Of a stretch of DNA of 5,481 nt, positions 1-5,096 are shown piece by piece. The notes under the pieces were generated by a model. It saw nothing but the letters and a program-made list of their open reading frames with translations. It searched no databases and was not told the origin of the DNA. Location of the stretch: assembly GCA_016781705.1 (NCBI GenBank), contig JADDPV010000149.1, forward strand, positions 1 to 5,481, read 5' to 3'. Position 1 is the first letter of the stretch, and each line of letters opens with the position of its first letter. This DNA comes from Rubrobacter sp. Its GTDB lineage: Bacteria; Actinomycetota; Rubrobacteria; Rubrobacterales; Rubrobacteraceae. Position numbers and translations under genes: made by a program.

Positions 1-27
1 CAGATCTCTCAGATTCTCCATCCTCAC
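1..27 (-). CDS. possible start of a gene running off the left edge
   Basis: A GTG at 25-27, with an in-frame ATG at 19-21, opens a frame that runs to the window edge and reads VRMENLRDL. A purine-rich GGGAGGG lies on the minus strand at 37-43, about 10 bases before the GTG, and is a reasonable ribosome-binding site. Too few codons are visible to recognise a product. The gene would lie downstream of the putative toxin gene on the same strand. The call rests only on start, ribosome-binding site and strand, so it could be chance. Confidence 0.2.
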
Positions 28-122
28 GGCTTCTCTCCCTCCCGGCTGCGGAGGGTTTCTTCGAACCGGCGCACGAAGTCGGGGTACGGCCGACATACGT
101 GTAATCGGATGCCACTTGGCCT

Positions 123-153
123 GGCGATGTCACCGCGCGGGTTATCGCCCCGC
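123..153 (-). terminator. weak hairpin after the toxin gene
   Basis: Just past the stop codon of the PIN-like gene are two mutually exclusive inverted repeats. GGCGAT (123-128) pairs with ATCGCC (144-149), and GCGGG (137-141) pairs with CCCGC (149-153). Neither is followed by a T tract on the minus strand. A GC-rich hairpin here could slow or end the recombinase/toxin-antitoxin transcript, but stems this short also arise by chance in GC-rich DNA. Confidence 0.2.
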
Positions 154-164
154 CGATGGTCGCA

Positions 165-518
165 TCACCTCAACGGCAGGTACATCACCTGGCCCTCGTA
201 CTCGCCCTCTTCGCTCAACGCGGCGATGGCGATCACGTCCTTGATGACGTCGCCGAGGGGAAGGCTTCTCCGAACGACCCAAAGACCGAGCATGGACTGT
301 CCTTTCAGGATGCGCTGGTAGGCGTGGTGAGTCATCGTGTTCGCGTCGTGCGAGAAGAGCACACGCCCCTCGCTCGCCGCCCATTGAAGAACGTCCGGAT
401 CGTCGTAACCGGACAGCCCGGCGTCCTGAACCCGGACCATGTCTATGTCCGGTTCTTCGCGCTCCACGCCGCGCACGATGCGGTAGTCGAGGTCTTCGTC
501 GGCCGCTAGCGGGATCAA
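165..518 (-). CDS. DUF5615 family PIN-like protein, putative toxin
   Basis: This 117-residue protein has the layout of the DUF5615 PIN-like family. An N-terminal beta strand ends in A-D-E (residues 6-8), followed by I-V-R-V (27-30). D-D-P-D-V-L-x-W-A-A spans 39-48, and the strand RVLFSHD spans 52-58. Asp7, Glu8, Asp39/40 and Asp58 are the expected acidic metal-site residues of a PIN-like fold, and the length is normal for the family. Members usually follow a DUF433 antitoxin gene and are treated as ribonuclease-type toxins. Here the gene lies 13 bases after a protein with a DUF433-like C terminus, so translation is probably coupled. The start shown is TTG with no clear Shine-Dalgarno sequence. 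The frame stays open upstream into the previous gene (F, R, G before it), so the true start is uncertain. The family call is secure; toxicity is inferred. Confidence 0.85.
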   Translation of the reverse strand: MIPLAADEDLDYRIVRGVEREEPDIDMVRVQDAGLSGYDDPDVLQWAASEGRVLFSHDANTMTHHAYQRILKGQSMLGLWVVRRSLPLGDVIKDVIAIAALSEEGEYEGQVMYLPLR

Positions 519-531
519 GAACCGGCCGGCG

Positions 532-1914
532 TCAGATCGTCCACTCTTCTTCGGGGCCGTCGGGGTCGCGTTCTCGCGCGCCGCGCCTCGCGAGCAGCCG
601 CTCGCGCAGGCCGCCGGGCTCGAACCGGGCCTCCATCTCCTCGCGGAAACGTTCGGCCTCGCTCTCGCGCCGCGCCAGGTAGGCGTCCACGGGGCCGCGG
701 TAACGAAGGTACCAACCTAGGATCTGATTCAAATCGTCGGGGGAAAGGACGGGGTATCGGTTCGCGATCTCCTCGGCCGTCGCCCCCTCCCCCGACGCCG
801 CGGCGATGGAGTCCAACGTGACCCGGGTGCCCCCCGCTCTCAAGGTGCCGCCCGCGTCGAGCCGCAGGGGCGCACTACCCATACGGGAGAGCAACTCGCC
901 CACGTCCCGCTCCGGTAGCTCTTCGGCGGCCGCCTTCGGCCACTCGTGGAAGAGGAGCGTCACGGGCGCCCCGTTCACCGGCTCCCAGAGGCTCGTGAGG
1001 ACCCCGCGCTCGGAAGGGTCGGACGCGAGCCACGCGCGGATCTCGTCGGGCGGGGTCAGCATGCGGGCCGCAGAAACGTGCCTGACGCATGTGCCCAGGT
1101 CGATCTCGGCGCCGAAGATCTCGTAGGTCTCGTGCTCGGTGATCATAACCAGGGACCTCAGGACGCCGCCCTCCTCCTCGACTACCCGGAGGAAGTTCGC
1201 GGCGGTCTCCTCGGTCGGCGGTATGGCGAAGCTCTTTACCTTCTCCACGATCCACCCGTTGCGGATCGCGCCGAGGACCACGTTGAGGCCCTTCAGATCC
1301 GCATTGCTTATTTCGGGCGGGCATACGAGCCGCGTGCCCGTCTCCCTGGCCACCTCGTGGACAGCCTCCCAGAAGCGCAACTCCTGGCGGGACCGTTCGC
1401 GGTCCGGCTCCTCGAACGGTAGGGGCAGCCGGATGGTCACCAGGTGCCGGGGCGTGCCGTCCACGTAGGCAGAGACGGTGAATCTTCCCTCCATACGCTT
1501 GAGCGCGGCAATGAACCGAGCGTAAGAGAGCGCCTTGGCGGCGTCCAGGCCGGTATAGTTCGTTTCCAGCTGCAGGGTACCCTGCCCGGCCGCGGAGACG
1601 CGCATAGCGAGGCGGATTCCCCGCACTGTGCCCGGGGTCTCCAGGTAGTACGTGTCGGGGGGATCGACCGGCGTGGAGCGCATCGGGAGCGTCAACGACA
1701 CCCTCTCCCTTCCGTCCTCCACAACGAGAAGGCACTGCACGGGCAAGTTCGCTGCCGTCGGTCTGGGCCGGGTTGCCGGATCGCCGTCGCTCCCAGGCCC
1801 GGTCCGCACGGATACGCGTCCCGCGGCGGGCCGTACCTCGGTGAGCGGCAAGACCCAAGCGGGTTCTTCGTGCTCCGCTCGGAAGCGCGGCACGGGTATG
1901 GGCTGGGCGACCAT
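532..1914 (-). CDS. unknown N-terminal region fused to a DUF433 antitoxin-like domain
   Basis: This is a 460-residue protein with an ATG start and an AGGAG ribosome-binding site four bases upstream (1919-1923). Residues about 345-445 match DUF433 antitoxins. GGTRVTLDSI (361-370) is followed by GATAEEIANRYPVL (377-390) and S-P-D-D-L-N-Q-I-L (391-399). A helical arm rich in Arg and Glu then reads through YLARRESEAE to LRERLLARR. Stand-alone DUF433 proteins are usually only about 75-120 residues. The first 340 or so residues are extra and I do not recognise them: mixed alpha/beta, with YYLETPGTVRGIRL at 89-102 and a Trp/Arg-rich segment near 170-230. Met345 would give an ordinary-length antitoxin if used internally, but no good ribosome-binding site precedes it. 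The gene sits between the recombinase and the PIN-like partner. By family precedent the C-terminal domain should neutralise that partner; the N-terminal role is open. Confidence 0.85.
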   Translation of the reverse strand: MVAQPIPVPRFRAEHEEPAWVLPLTEVRPAAGRVSVRTGPGSDGDPATRPRPTAANLPVQCLLVVEDGRERVSLTLPMRSTPVDPPDTYYLETPGTVRGIRLAMRVSAAGQGTLQLETNYTGLDAAKALSYARFIAALKRMEGRFTVSAYVDGTPRHLVTIRLPLPFEEPDRERSRQELRFWEAVHEVARETGTRLVCPPEISNADLKGLNVVLGAIRNGWIVEKVKSFAIPPTEETAANFLRVVEEEGGVLRSLVMITEHETYEIFGAEIDLGTCVRHVSAARMLTPPDEIRAWLASDPSERGVLTSLWEPVNGAPVTLLFHEWPKAAAEELPERDVGELLSRMGSAPLRLDAGGTLRAGGTRVTLDSIAAASGEGATAEEIANRYPVLSPDDLNQILGWYLRYRGPVDAYLARRESEAERFREEMEARFEPGGLRERLLARRGARERDPDGPEEEWTI

Positions 1915-1941
1915 CTCGCTCCTATTCTAAGTCGGCGGCTA

Positions 1942-2916
1942 CTACGCCCACGCGATCTCCTCGACGGCCCGCTGCAGGTCGCCCTGGGTGCCCCTGACGT
2001 AGACCATCGTCGTGTCCAAGGAGTCGTGGCCCATGATCTGCGCCAAACGGTGCAGGGGCGTCCTTTCTGCCATCCGGTAGCCGAAGCGGTGCCTGAGGTC
2101 GTGGCAGGAGAGGTCTTCGACCCTGGCGAGCTCCGAGTACCTCTTCACCACGTACCCAAGCCCCCTCACGCCGACCGGTCGCGTTTCCCTCCCGCCCGCG
2201 CTGTTCGTCTTGCCCTTCCGGGAAGGGAACAGCCACTCGGACCCCTCGGGCAACTCCTCGAGCCACTCCGAGAGCGCCTCCCTGGCGGTCACGTTGAGCG
2301 GGACCTCCCGGTGCTTGCCCCGCTTGCCCCAGACCTCGAGGTGGCCGCTCCTCTTGCCGAGCTTCACGCGGTCCGGCTTGAGCTTGCAAAGCTCCTCCGC
2401 CCTAAGCCCCGAGTGCAACGCCACCACTATCATGGTGCGGTCTCGCAAGCCCCCGTACCTCTCGACCGCGGAGACGAGCGCCGCCTCCTCCCTGTCGGTG
2501 AGGTGCCTCGGCGGCGGGACCACCCTCGGAACCAGCTTGACCGCCTTCGCCGGGTCCCGGGAGACCAATCCCTCGTCGGTCGCCCACCCGAAGTACCGCT
2601 TGATGGAGATCAAGTGCCGGTTGATCGAGGCCGGCTTCAGTTCGAGCGCGTTCATCAGGTGCGAGCGGTAAAGCGTGATGGTGGGCGTGGTGGCGCTCGC
2701 CGGCGAAAAAGGCTCGCCCGCCTCCTCGCCGTCGGCCCACGACGCCTCGCAGAAGGCGGCGAACTGCCTCAGGTCGGAGAGGTAGTTGCGAACCGTGGCC
2801 GCCGAGAGGTCCTGCCCCTCGATGAGATGCCTGCCGTAGCGCCCGATCTCTTCCTCCCCCTCCGCGGAGAGCACCGGTTTGGGGTCGCGTTTCATGGGCG
2901 GTATGTTAGCAGACAT
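1942..2916 (-). CDS. tyrosine recombinase / phage-type integrase
   Basis: This 324-residue protein has the XerC/XerD-like two-domain layout. A SAM-like core-binding domain covers about 23-115, including SINRHLISIKRYFGWA. The catalytic domain covers about 138-318. All catalytic residues are visible: Arg172 in SGLRAEEL, Lys198 in GKRGKHREVPL, His272 and Arg275 in CHDLRHRF, His297 in MGHDSLDTT, and nucleophile Tyr306 in MVYVRG. It should cut and rejoin DNA through a covalent 3'-phosphotyrosine link, so the enzyme looks intact. There is no separate arm-binding domain, as in Xer proteins and short integrases. The ATG at 2914-2916 has GGAG two bases upstream, which is close; Met8 (2893-2895) is an alternative without a better site. 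Repeats surround the start, and the antitoxin-fusion gene begins 27 bases after the stop, so the three genes probably form one transcript. Confidence 0.93.
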   Translation of the reverse strand: MSANIPPMKRDPKPVLSAEGEEEIGRYGRHLIEGQDLSAATVRNYLSDLRQFAAFCEASWADGEEAGEPFSPASATTPTITLYRSHLMNALELKPASINRHLISIKRYFGWATDEGLVSRDPAKAVKLVPRVVPPPRHLTDREEAALVSAVERYGGLRDRTMIVVALHSGLRAEELCKLKPDRVKLGKRSGHLEVWGKRGKHREVPLNVTAREALSEWLEELPEGSEWLFPSRKGKTNSAGGRETRPVGVRGLGYVVKRYSELARVEDLSCHDLRHRFGYRMAERTPLHRLAQIMGHDSLDTTMVYVRGTQGDLQRAVEEIAWA

Positions 2917-2999
2917 TACTCCAAGAGGATACGAAGAGCATTAGCAGAGATTCGAACCAGGAATCGTGCGTATGAATTGCCGCTAATGCCGTTTAGCGG
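2906..2999. repeat. repeat cluster at the integrase start, possible attachment or binding site
   Basis: Several short repeats are packed here. TTAGCAGACATT (2906-2917) recurs as TTAGCAGAGATT (2941-2952), 11 of 12 matching and 35 bases apart. GCATTAGC (2938-2945) is inverted at 2982-2989. GATTC (2949-2953) pairs with GAATC (2961-2965) across a 7-base loop. CCGCTAA (2980-2986) pairs with TTAGCGG (2993-2999) across 6 bases. TTAGC or its complement occurs four times. On the minus strand the segment contains GGTTCGAATC, the T-loop motif of tRNA genes, but the flanks do not form a tRNA. Integrases often bind such repeats next to their own gene. That this is an att site or autoregulatory site is inference. 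Confidence 0.45.
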
Positions 3000-3096
3000 A
3001 TGTAGATTCGCGACAACCATCGGAGCGGGATGGTCGCCAAGAGTTGTGGCAGGGCATCGTGAACGAGCGCTCGGATGGGGGGCGGCGCGCCATTCT

Positions 3097-3399
3097 TCAC
3101 AGCGGTTGCGGCCATCTGGGCTCGCGGGCCCCGGAGGCGACGAGTTCGCCGATCTGCTCGTCGGTGAGCCGCAGCTCGGGGTGGTCACAGTCTACGTGGA
3201 TCTGGAGCTGGTAGAACAGCTCCTCCTCGTCGGCCCCTTCGATGTGGTAGCCGCAGGAGGCGCACTCCAGGGCCTTCACCCGCTCCTCTCCCCGGTGAGT
3301 CGCCACCCTACGCTTCAGCCCGTACCTCCACAGAAGCAAGGAGCCCTTCAGGGCTACGCCGAGTACCCAGAAAACGGCCAGGAACGGGCTTATGTGCAT
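3097..3399 (-). CDS. small membrane-anchored protein with a DUF1059-like Cys/His cluster
   Basis: This 100-residue protein has one hydrophobic segment at about 5-24 (PFLAVFWVLG...), then a basic stretch (RYGLKRR). A soluble domain follows with C46-x2-C49, H68, C71 and H73. The spacing and the E-E-E-L-x-Y-Q motif before H68, followed by L-T-x-E-Q-I-x-E-L-V, resemble DUF1059, a small family of unknown function with conserved Cys and His. The cluster could bind a metal such as zinc. The N-terminal anchor is extra relative to the short cytosolic DUF1059 proteins. The ATG at 3397-3399 has GGGAG about 13 bases upstream, which is rather far. The tRNA gene lies 72 bases upstream on the same strand. 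I am fairly sure the gene is real and less sure of the family. Confidence 0.65.
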   Translation of the reverse strand: MHISPFLAVFWVLGVALKGSLLLWRYGLKRRVATHRGEERVKALECASCGYHIEGADEEELFYQLQIHVDCDHPELRLTDEQIGELVASGAREPRWPQPL

Positions 3400-3471
3400 G
3401 ATGGTGTTCGCTCTCCCTGCTTTAGGAAGCTTGGGCTATTACATGAACCGCCGCGGGTGTGTACCCCTAAG

Positions 3472-3545
<74 letters not shown>

Positions 3546-3560
3546 CCCCGTGTGGAACGT

Positions 3561-3590
3561 GAAGGGCCGGAGGATAGTATCCGGCCCTTC
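3561..3590 (-). terminator. perfect 11-bp hairpin after the acidic-protein gene
   Basis: GAAGGGCCGGA (3561-3571) and TCCGGCCCTTC (3580-3590) are exact inverted repeats around an 8-base loop. The hairpin lies 30 bases beyond the acidic-protein stop and 16 bases before the tRNA-Asp, all on the minus strand. No T tract follows on either strand, so it would be a non-canonical terminator of the kind often proposed in high-GC genomes. It could instead insulate or help process the tRNA precursor. Confidence 0.6.
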
Positions 3591-3619
3591 CATGAGGCTT
3601 ACCGAAGTCGCTTGAGGGC

Positions 3620-4441
3620 TTAGTCGTCCTCGTCCACCTCGTCGGAGACGCCGTCGTTGTCGTCGTCGAGATCTTCCTCGTCCTCTTCGCCGTCGCAGTC
3701 GTCGTCCTCGTCGGCGTCGTCCTCGTCGCCGTCGTCGAGGCCGTCGCCGTCGGAGTCCTCCGCGCCGTCCTCGACCCCGTCGCCGTCGGCGTCGGCGTCG
3801 AACTCGTCGATGCCGCCGGAGTTGTCGTCGTCCTCGTCAACGTCGTCCTCTATGCCGTCGGCATCGTCGTCCTCGCCCTCGCCGAGCTCGTTCTCGTCCT
3901 CGTCGTCGATGTCGTCGCCGTCGGAGTCCTCGTCGGCCTCGTCTTCGACCGAAGGACCGCAATCCTCGGCGGAGGCCTGCAGGTCGTCCTCGTCCTCGTT
4001 GTCGAGTCCGTCCGAGTCCTTATCCTCGTCGCCGTCCTCCAGCCCGTCATTGTCGAAGTCGGCGTCCTTGAAGTTCGTGCCGAGTTGCAGCTCGTTGGTG
4101 TTGTCTACGCCGTCGGAGTCCTTATCCTCGTCGCCGTCCTTGACGAGGTCGTCGTCGGAGTCGGCGTCGAGCGGGGCGTAGCCGGAGCGGACCTCGAGGA
4201 GGTTGTTCAAGCCATCGCGGTCGGGGTTCTCCTGGCCGTCCCTTATGCGGTCGCCGTCGGAGTCGGCCTTGGTGGGGCTGGTCCTGGTGATCTTCTCCTG
4301 GGCGTTGGTGAGGCCGTCGCGGTCGGAGTCGGTGGGAGCGGCGAAGGCCGGGACGGCGTTCGAGAGCACCATGGCGAGGGAGACGCCCCCGATCGCCAGG
4401 AACCTCTTGACGTCCTGCCTCAGGTCGAACGTGAGTTGCAT
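3620..4441 (-). CDS. secreted hyperacidic calcium-binding repeat protein (TSP3-like)
   Basis: This 273-residue protein has a Sec signal peptide: a basic n-region through K12-R13, a hydrophobic core of about 14-30, and cleavage likely after A-F-A (32-34). The mature part is dominated by Asp and Glu. Residues 38-150 contain ordered units with D-x-D-x-D-G and a following N-x-x-E (for example DSDRDGLTNAQE at 38-49), typical of thrombospondin type 3/EF-hand-like calcium loops. A 24-base exact DNA repeat (4015-4038 and 4117-4140, 34 codons apart) encodes the GDEDKDSDG portion. Residues 165-273 become almost pure Asp/Glu/Gly. Only two Cys occur (161, 249). No transmembrane anchor, LPXTG or cell-wall-binding domain is visible, so it is probably released or held through calcium or polysaccharide. 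AAGGAG lies six bases before the ATG, a strong site. The leader carries a riboswitch-like fold. A role in matrix or adhesion is inferred. Confidence 0.88.
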   Translation of the reverse strand: MQLTFDLRQDVKRFLAIGGVSLAMVLSNAVPAFAAPTDSDRDGLTNAQEKITRTSPTKADSDGDRIRDGQENPDRDGLNNLLEVRSGYAPLDADSDDDLVKDGDEDKDSDGVDNTNELQLGTNFKDADFDNDGLEDGDEDKDSDGLDNEDEDDLQASAEDCGPSVEDEADEDSDGDDIDDEDENELGEGEDDDADGIEDDVDEDDDNSGGIDEFDADADGDGVEDGAEDSDGDGLDDGDEDDADEDDDCDGEEDEEDLDDDNDGVSDEVDEDD

Positions 4442-4447
4442 CTGCTT

Positions 4448-4552
4448 CTCCTTCGGTTCGGTGGCCGGGCCGCCTTCTTGAGGCCCCTGGCTTTGCGCCC
4501 CCGCCTCGCGGCGGGTTCGCCTTTTCGTCCGTCGAAGGGGTTATCGGACGGA
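4448..4552 (-). promoter_or_regulatory. expression platform: SD-pairing helix and competing hairpin
   Basis: The ribosome-binding site AAGGAG (4448-4453) lies within CGAAGGAG (4448-4455). Its CGAAGG can pair with CCTTCG inside 4533-4538 on the minus strand, just 5' of the aptamer, extending the aptamer's outer helix over the site. The same upstream segment overlaps a second hairpin, TCCGTC (4547-4552) with GACGGA (4528-4533). The two folds compete, so formation of the aptamer helix should hide the site and the upstream hairpin should release it. The pairings are seen; the switching direction is inferred. Confidence 0.5.
4456..4530 (-). promoter_or_regulatory. c-di-GMP-I (GEMM-I) riboswitch aptamer
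   Basis: The leader RNA matches the GEMM-I layout. GGCGAACC (4514-4521) is followed by a CCCGCC/GGCGGG stem closed by a GCGA GNRA tetraloop (4506-4509). Next comes GGCGCAAAGCC (4489-4499, consensus GACGCAAAGCC). A second hairpin, GCCT/AGGC, follows, and then GGCCCGGCCACCG returns to close the outer helix. The conserved GCAAAGCC core, the GNRA loop and the GCC-type tetraloop receptor are all present. The G that discriminates c-di-GMP from cAMP-GMP in known aptamers appears to be kept, by my alignment to the Vc2 RNA from memory. Two A-to-G differences from consensus occur on opposite sides of the first stem's internal loop. It precedes the secreted acidic protein by about 20 bases, consistent with c-di-GMP control of surface or matrix genes. 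Confidence 0.72.
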
Positions 4553-4835
4553 GCGAGTAAGAACTCCAGCGTTTTGGCAAAAAACTTTTGAAAGAGTTTC
4601 TGGAGGGGAACGGGGAAGCCGTCCTGCTGGAGCTGTGCGCTCCGGAGGGTCGCATTCCCGATGCAAAGAGATCTTCCACTGCATCGCGGCGCACGCTTGC
4701 GTCAAGAGCTTAAAGGCCCACGCTGTCCTGCCGGCGTCGCTAAGGCTGTGTGTCGCCAGGCCTTACGAGACGGCTTGGTGATGCCGCTCTTTGATCCGGA
4801 TCACTGACCCAAATCACACGCGTACCCGACCGCGC
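4553..4835. other. intergenic stretch with short inverted repeats, no gene seen
   Basis: This divergent spacer must hold the leftward promoter of the riboswitch transcript, but I cannot place it with confidence. It is more A/T-rich than its surroundings at 4570-4600. Inverted repeats include CTCCAG (4564-4569) with CTGGAG (4600-4605), AAACT (4582-4586) with AGTTT (4595-4599), CGATGC (4659-4664) with GCATCG (4681-4686), and TAAGGC (4741-4746) with GCCTTA (4760-4765). No open frame here has a good start and protein-like composition. A small RNA cannot be excluded. Confidence 0.5.
4792..4803. repeat. 12-bp perfect palindrome, possible operator
   Basis: TGATCCGGATCA is fully self-complementary and lies about 33 bases upstream of the proposed -35 element of the rightward unit. 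Partial copies of its arms (GTGAT and ATCAC) occur on both sides. A dimeric regulator could bind it, but no cognate regulator gene is in the window. Confidence 0.35.
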
Positions 4836-4863
4836 TTGACCCTACGATCAATGTGCCTTTAGT
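4836..4863 (+). promoter_or_regulatory. probable sigma-70-type promoter of the rightward unit
   Basis: TTGACC (4836-4841) matches the -35 consensus at five of six bases. TTTAGT (4858-4863), 16 bases later, matches TATAAT at four of six. Transcription would begin near 4870, only a few bases before the ATG at 4874, giving an almost leaderless mRNA and placing the Fur-type box across the start. Confidence 0.5.
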
Positions 4864-4873
4864 CTTGCTGCAA

Positions 4874-5017
4874 ATGAGAATCATTTTCAAAAAATACTCT
4901 ACGGCGGTCTATTTGACCGAGTCTGACGCTCCACCGGAGGAGACGGTTGCCCGGACGCGGGTGGTTCGGCTGGACGACGGAGAGGTTCGTAGCTTCGATG
5001 ACGGTCAGGAATGGTGA
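4874..5017 (+). CDS. 47-residue hypothetical protein, probably leaderless
   Basis: ATG at 4874 opens a 47-codon frame ending in TGA at 5015-5017. It reads MRIIFKKYSTAVYLTESD, then a middle with PPEETVARTRVVRL, and ends DDGEVRSFDDGQEW. The composition is protein-like, with a basic start, an acidic C-terminal half and no low complexity. About 64 percent of third positions are G or C. There is no Shine-Dalgarno sequence before the ATG, but the predicted transcription start lies within about five bases, which fits leaderless translation. It shares a putative promoter and a Fur-type box with the lipoprotein 75 bases downstream. I do not recognise a family. Conservation in relatives would decide whether it is a gene. 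Confidence 0.45.
   Translation: MRIIFKKYSTAVYLTESDAPPEETVARTRVVRLDDGEVRSFDDGQEW
4875..4889 (+). promoter_or_regulatory. Fur/Zur-type box
   Basis: TGAGAATCATTTTCA is a 7-1-7 inverted repeat with one mismatch between arms. It agrees with the classical Fur core TGATAATCATTATCA at 13 of 15 positions and is similar to Zur sites. Located at about +5 to +20 from the predicted start, it is well placed for metal-dependent repression of the genes to its right. It also overlaps the first codons of a small ORF, so part of the match might be coding coincidence. Fur, Zur and related regulators cannot be told apart from the site alone. Confidence 0.55.
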
Positions 5018-5072
5018 CGGAAGTGCCGAACGATAGACGAACCGGCTACAACGACAAGGAGGGGTGAGAAGA

Positions 5073-5096
5073 ATGGTCAGGGGCACCGGGCCGTGA
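5073..5096 (+). CDS. seven-codon leader ORF overlapping the lipoprotein start
   Basis: ATG at 5073-5075 follows AAGGAGGGG (5056-5064) and encodes MVRGTGP before TGA at 5094-5096. That stop overlaps the lipoprotein GTG as GTGA. An in-frame GTG at 5064-5066 could lengthen it by three codons. The strong ribosome-binding site belongs to this start, not to the lipoprotein, so the arrangement suggests translational coupling. Alternatively, a one-base shift in the sequence has separated the true ATG from its gene. Confidence 0.35.
   Translation: MVRGTGP

Noticed and set aside
60..67. TTCGAACC, also present at 2951-2958, as a direct repeat flanking the recombinase/toxin-antitoxin unit
   Set aside because: Eight-base repeats are common by chance in 5 kb, and the flanking bases do not match, so it is not evidence of att sites.
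48..164. Protein-like reading frame continuing past the toxin stop on the minus strand, ending in VRRFEETLRSREGEKP
   Set aside because: There is no usable start codon with a ribosome-binding site, and the frame opens directly from the toxin's TGA; the evidence is too thin to call a gene or readthrough.
2938..2989. tRNA gene remnant suggested by the T-loop motif and an 8-bp outer stem
   Set aside because: The T stem would have mismatches and no D or anticodon arm can be formed in about 50 bases, so it is kept only as a motif in the repeat cluster.
3650..4160. CRISPR or tandem-repeat array suggested by repeated GTCGTCCTCGTC-type DNA
   Set aside because: The repetition is codon repetition of Asp/Glu in the secreted protein; there are no conserved repeats with unique spacers.
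3657..4181. Ser-rich open frame on the plus strand
   Set aside because: It is the antisense reading of the Asp/Glu repeat codons (GAC and GAG read in reverse as GTC and CTC, shifted to TCG and TCC).
4541..4550. CCGATAA on the minus strand, as a flagellar-sigma -10 element for the riboswitch transcript
   Set aside because: The nearest AAAGTTT-like -35 is more than 30 bases away, far from the required spacing, and the motif falls inside the leader hairpin.
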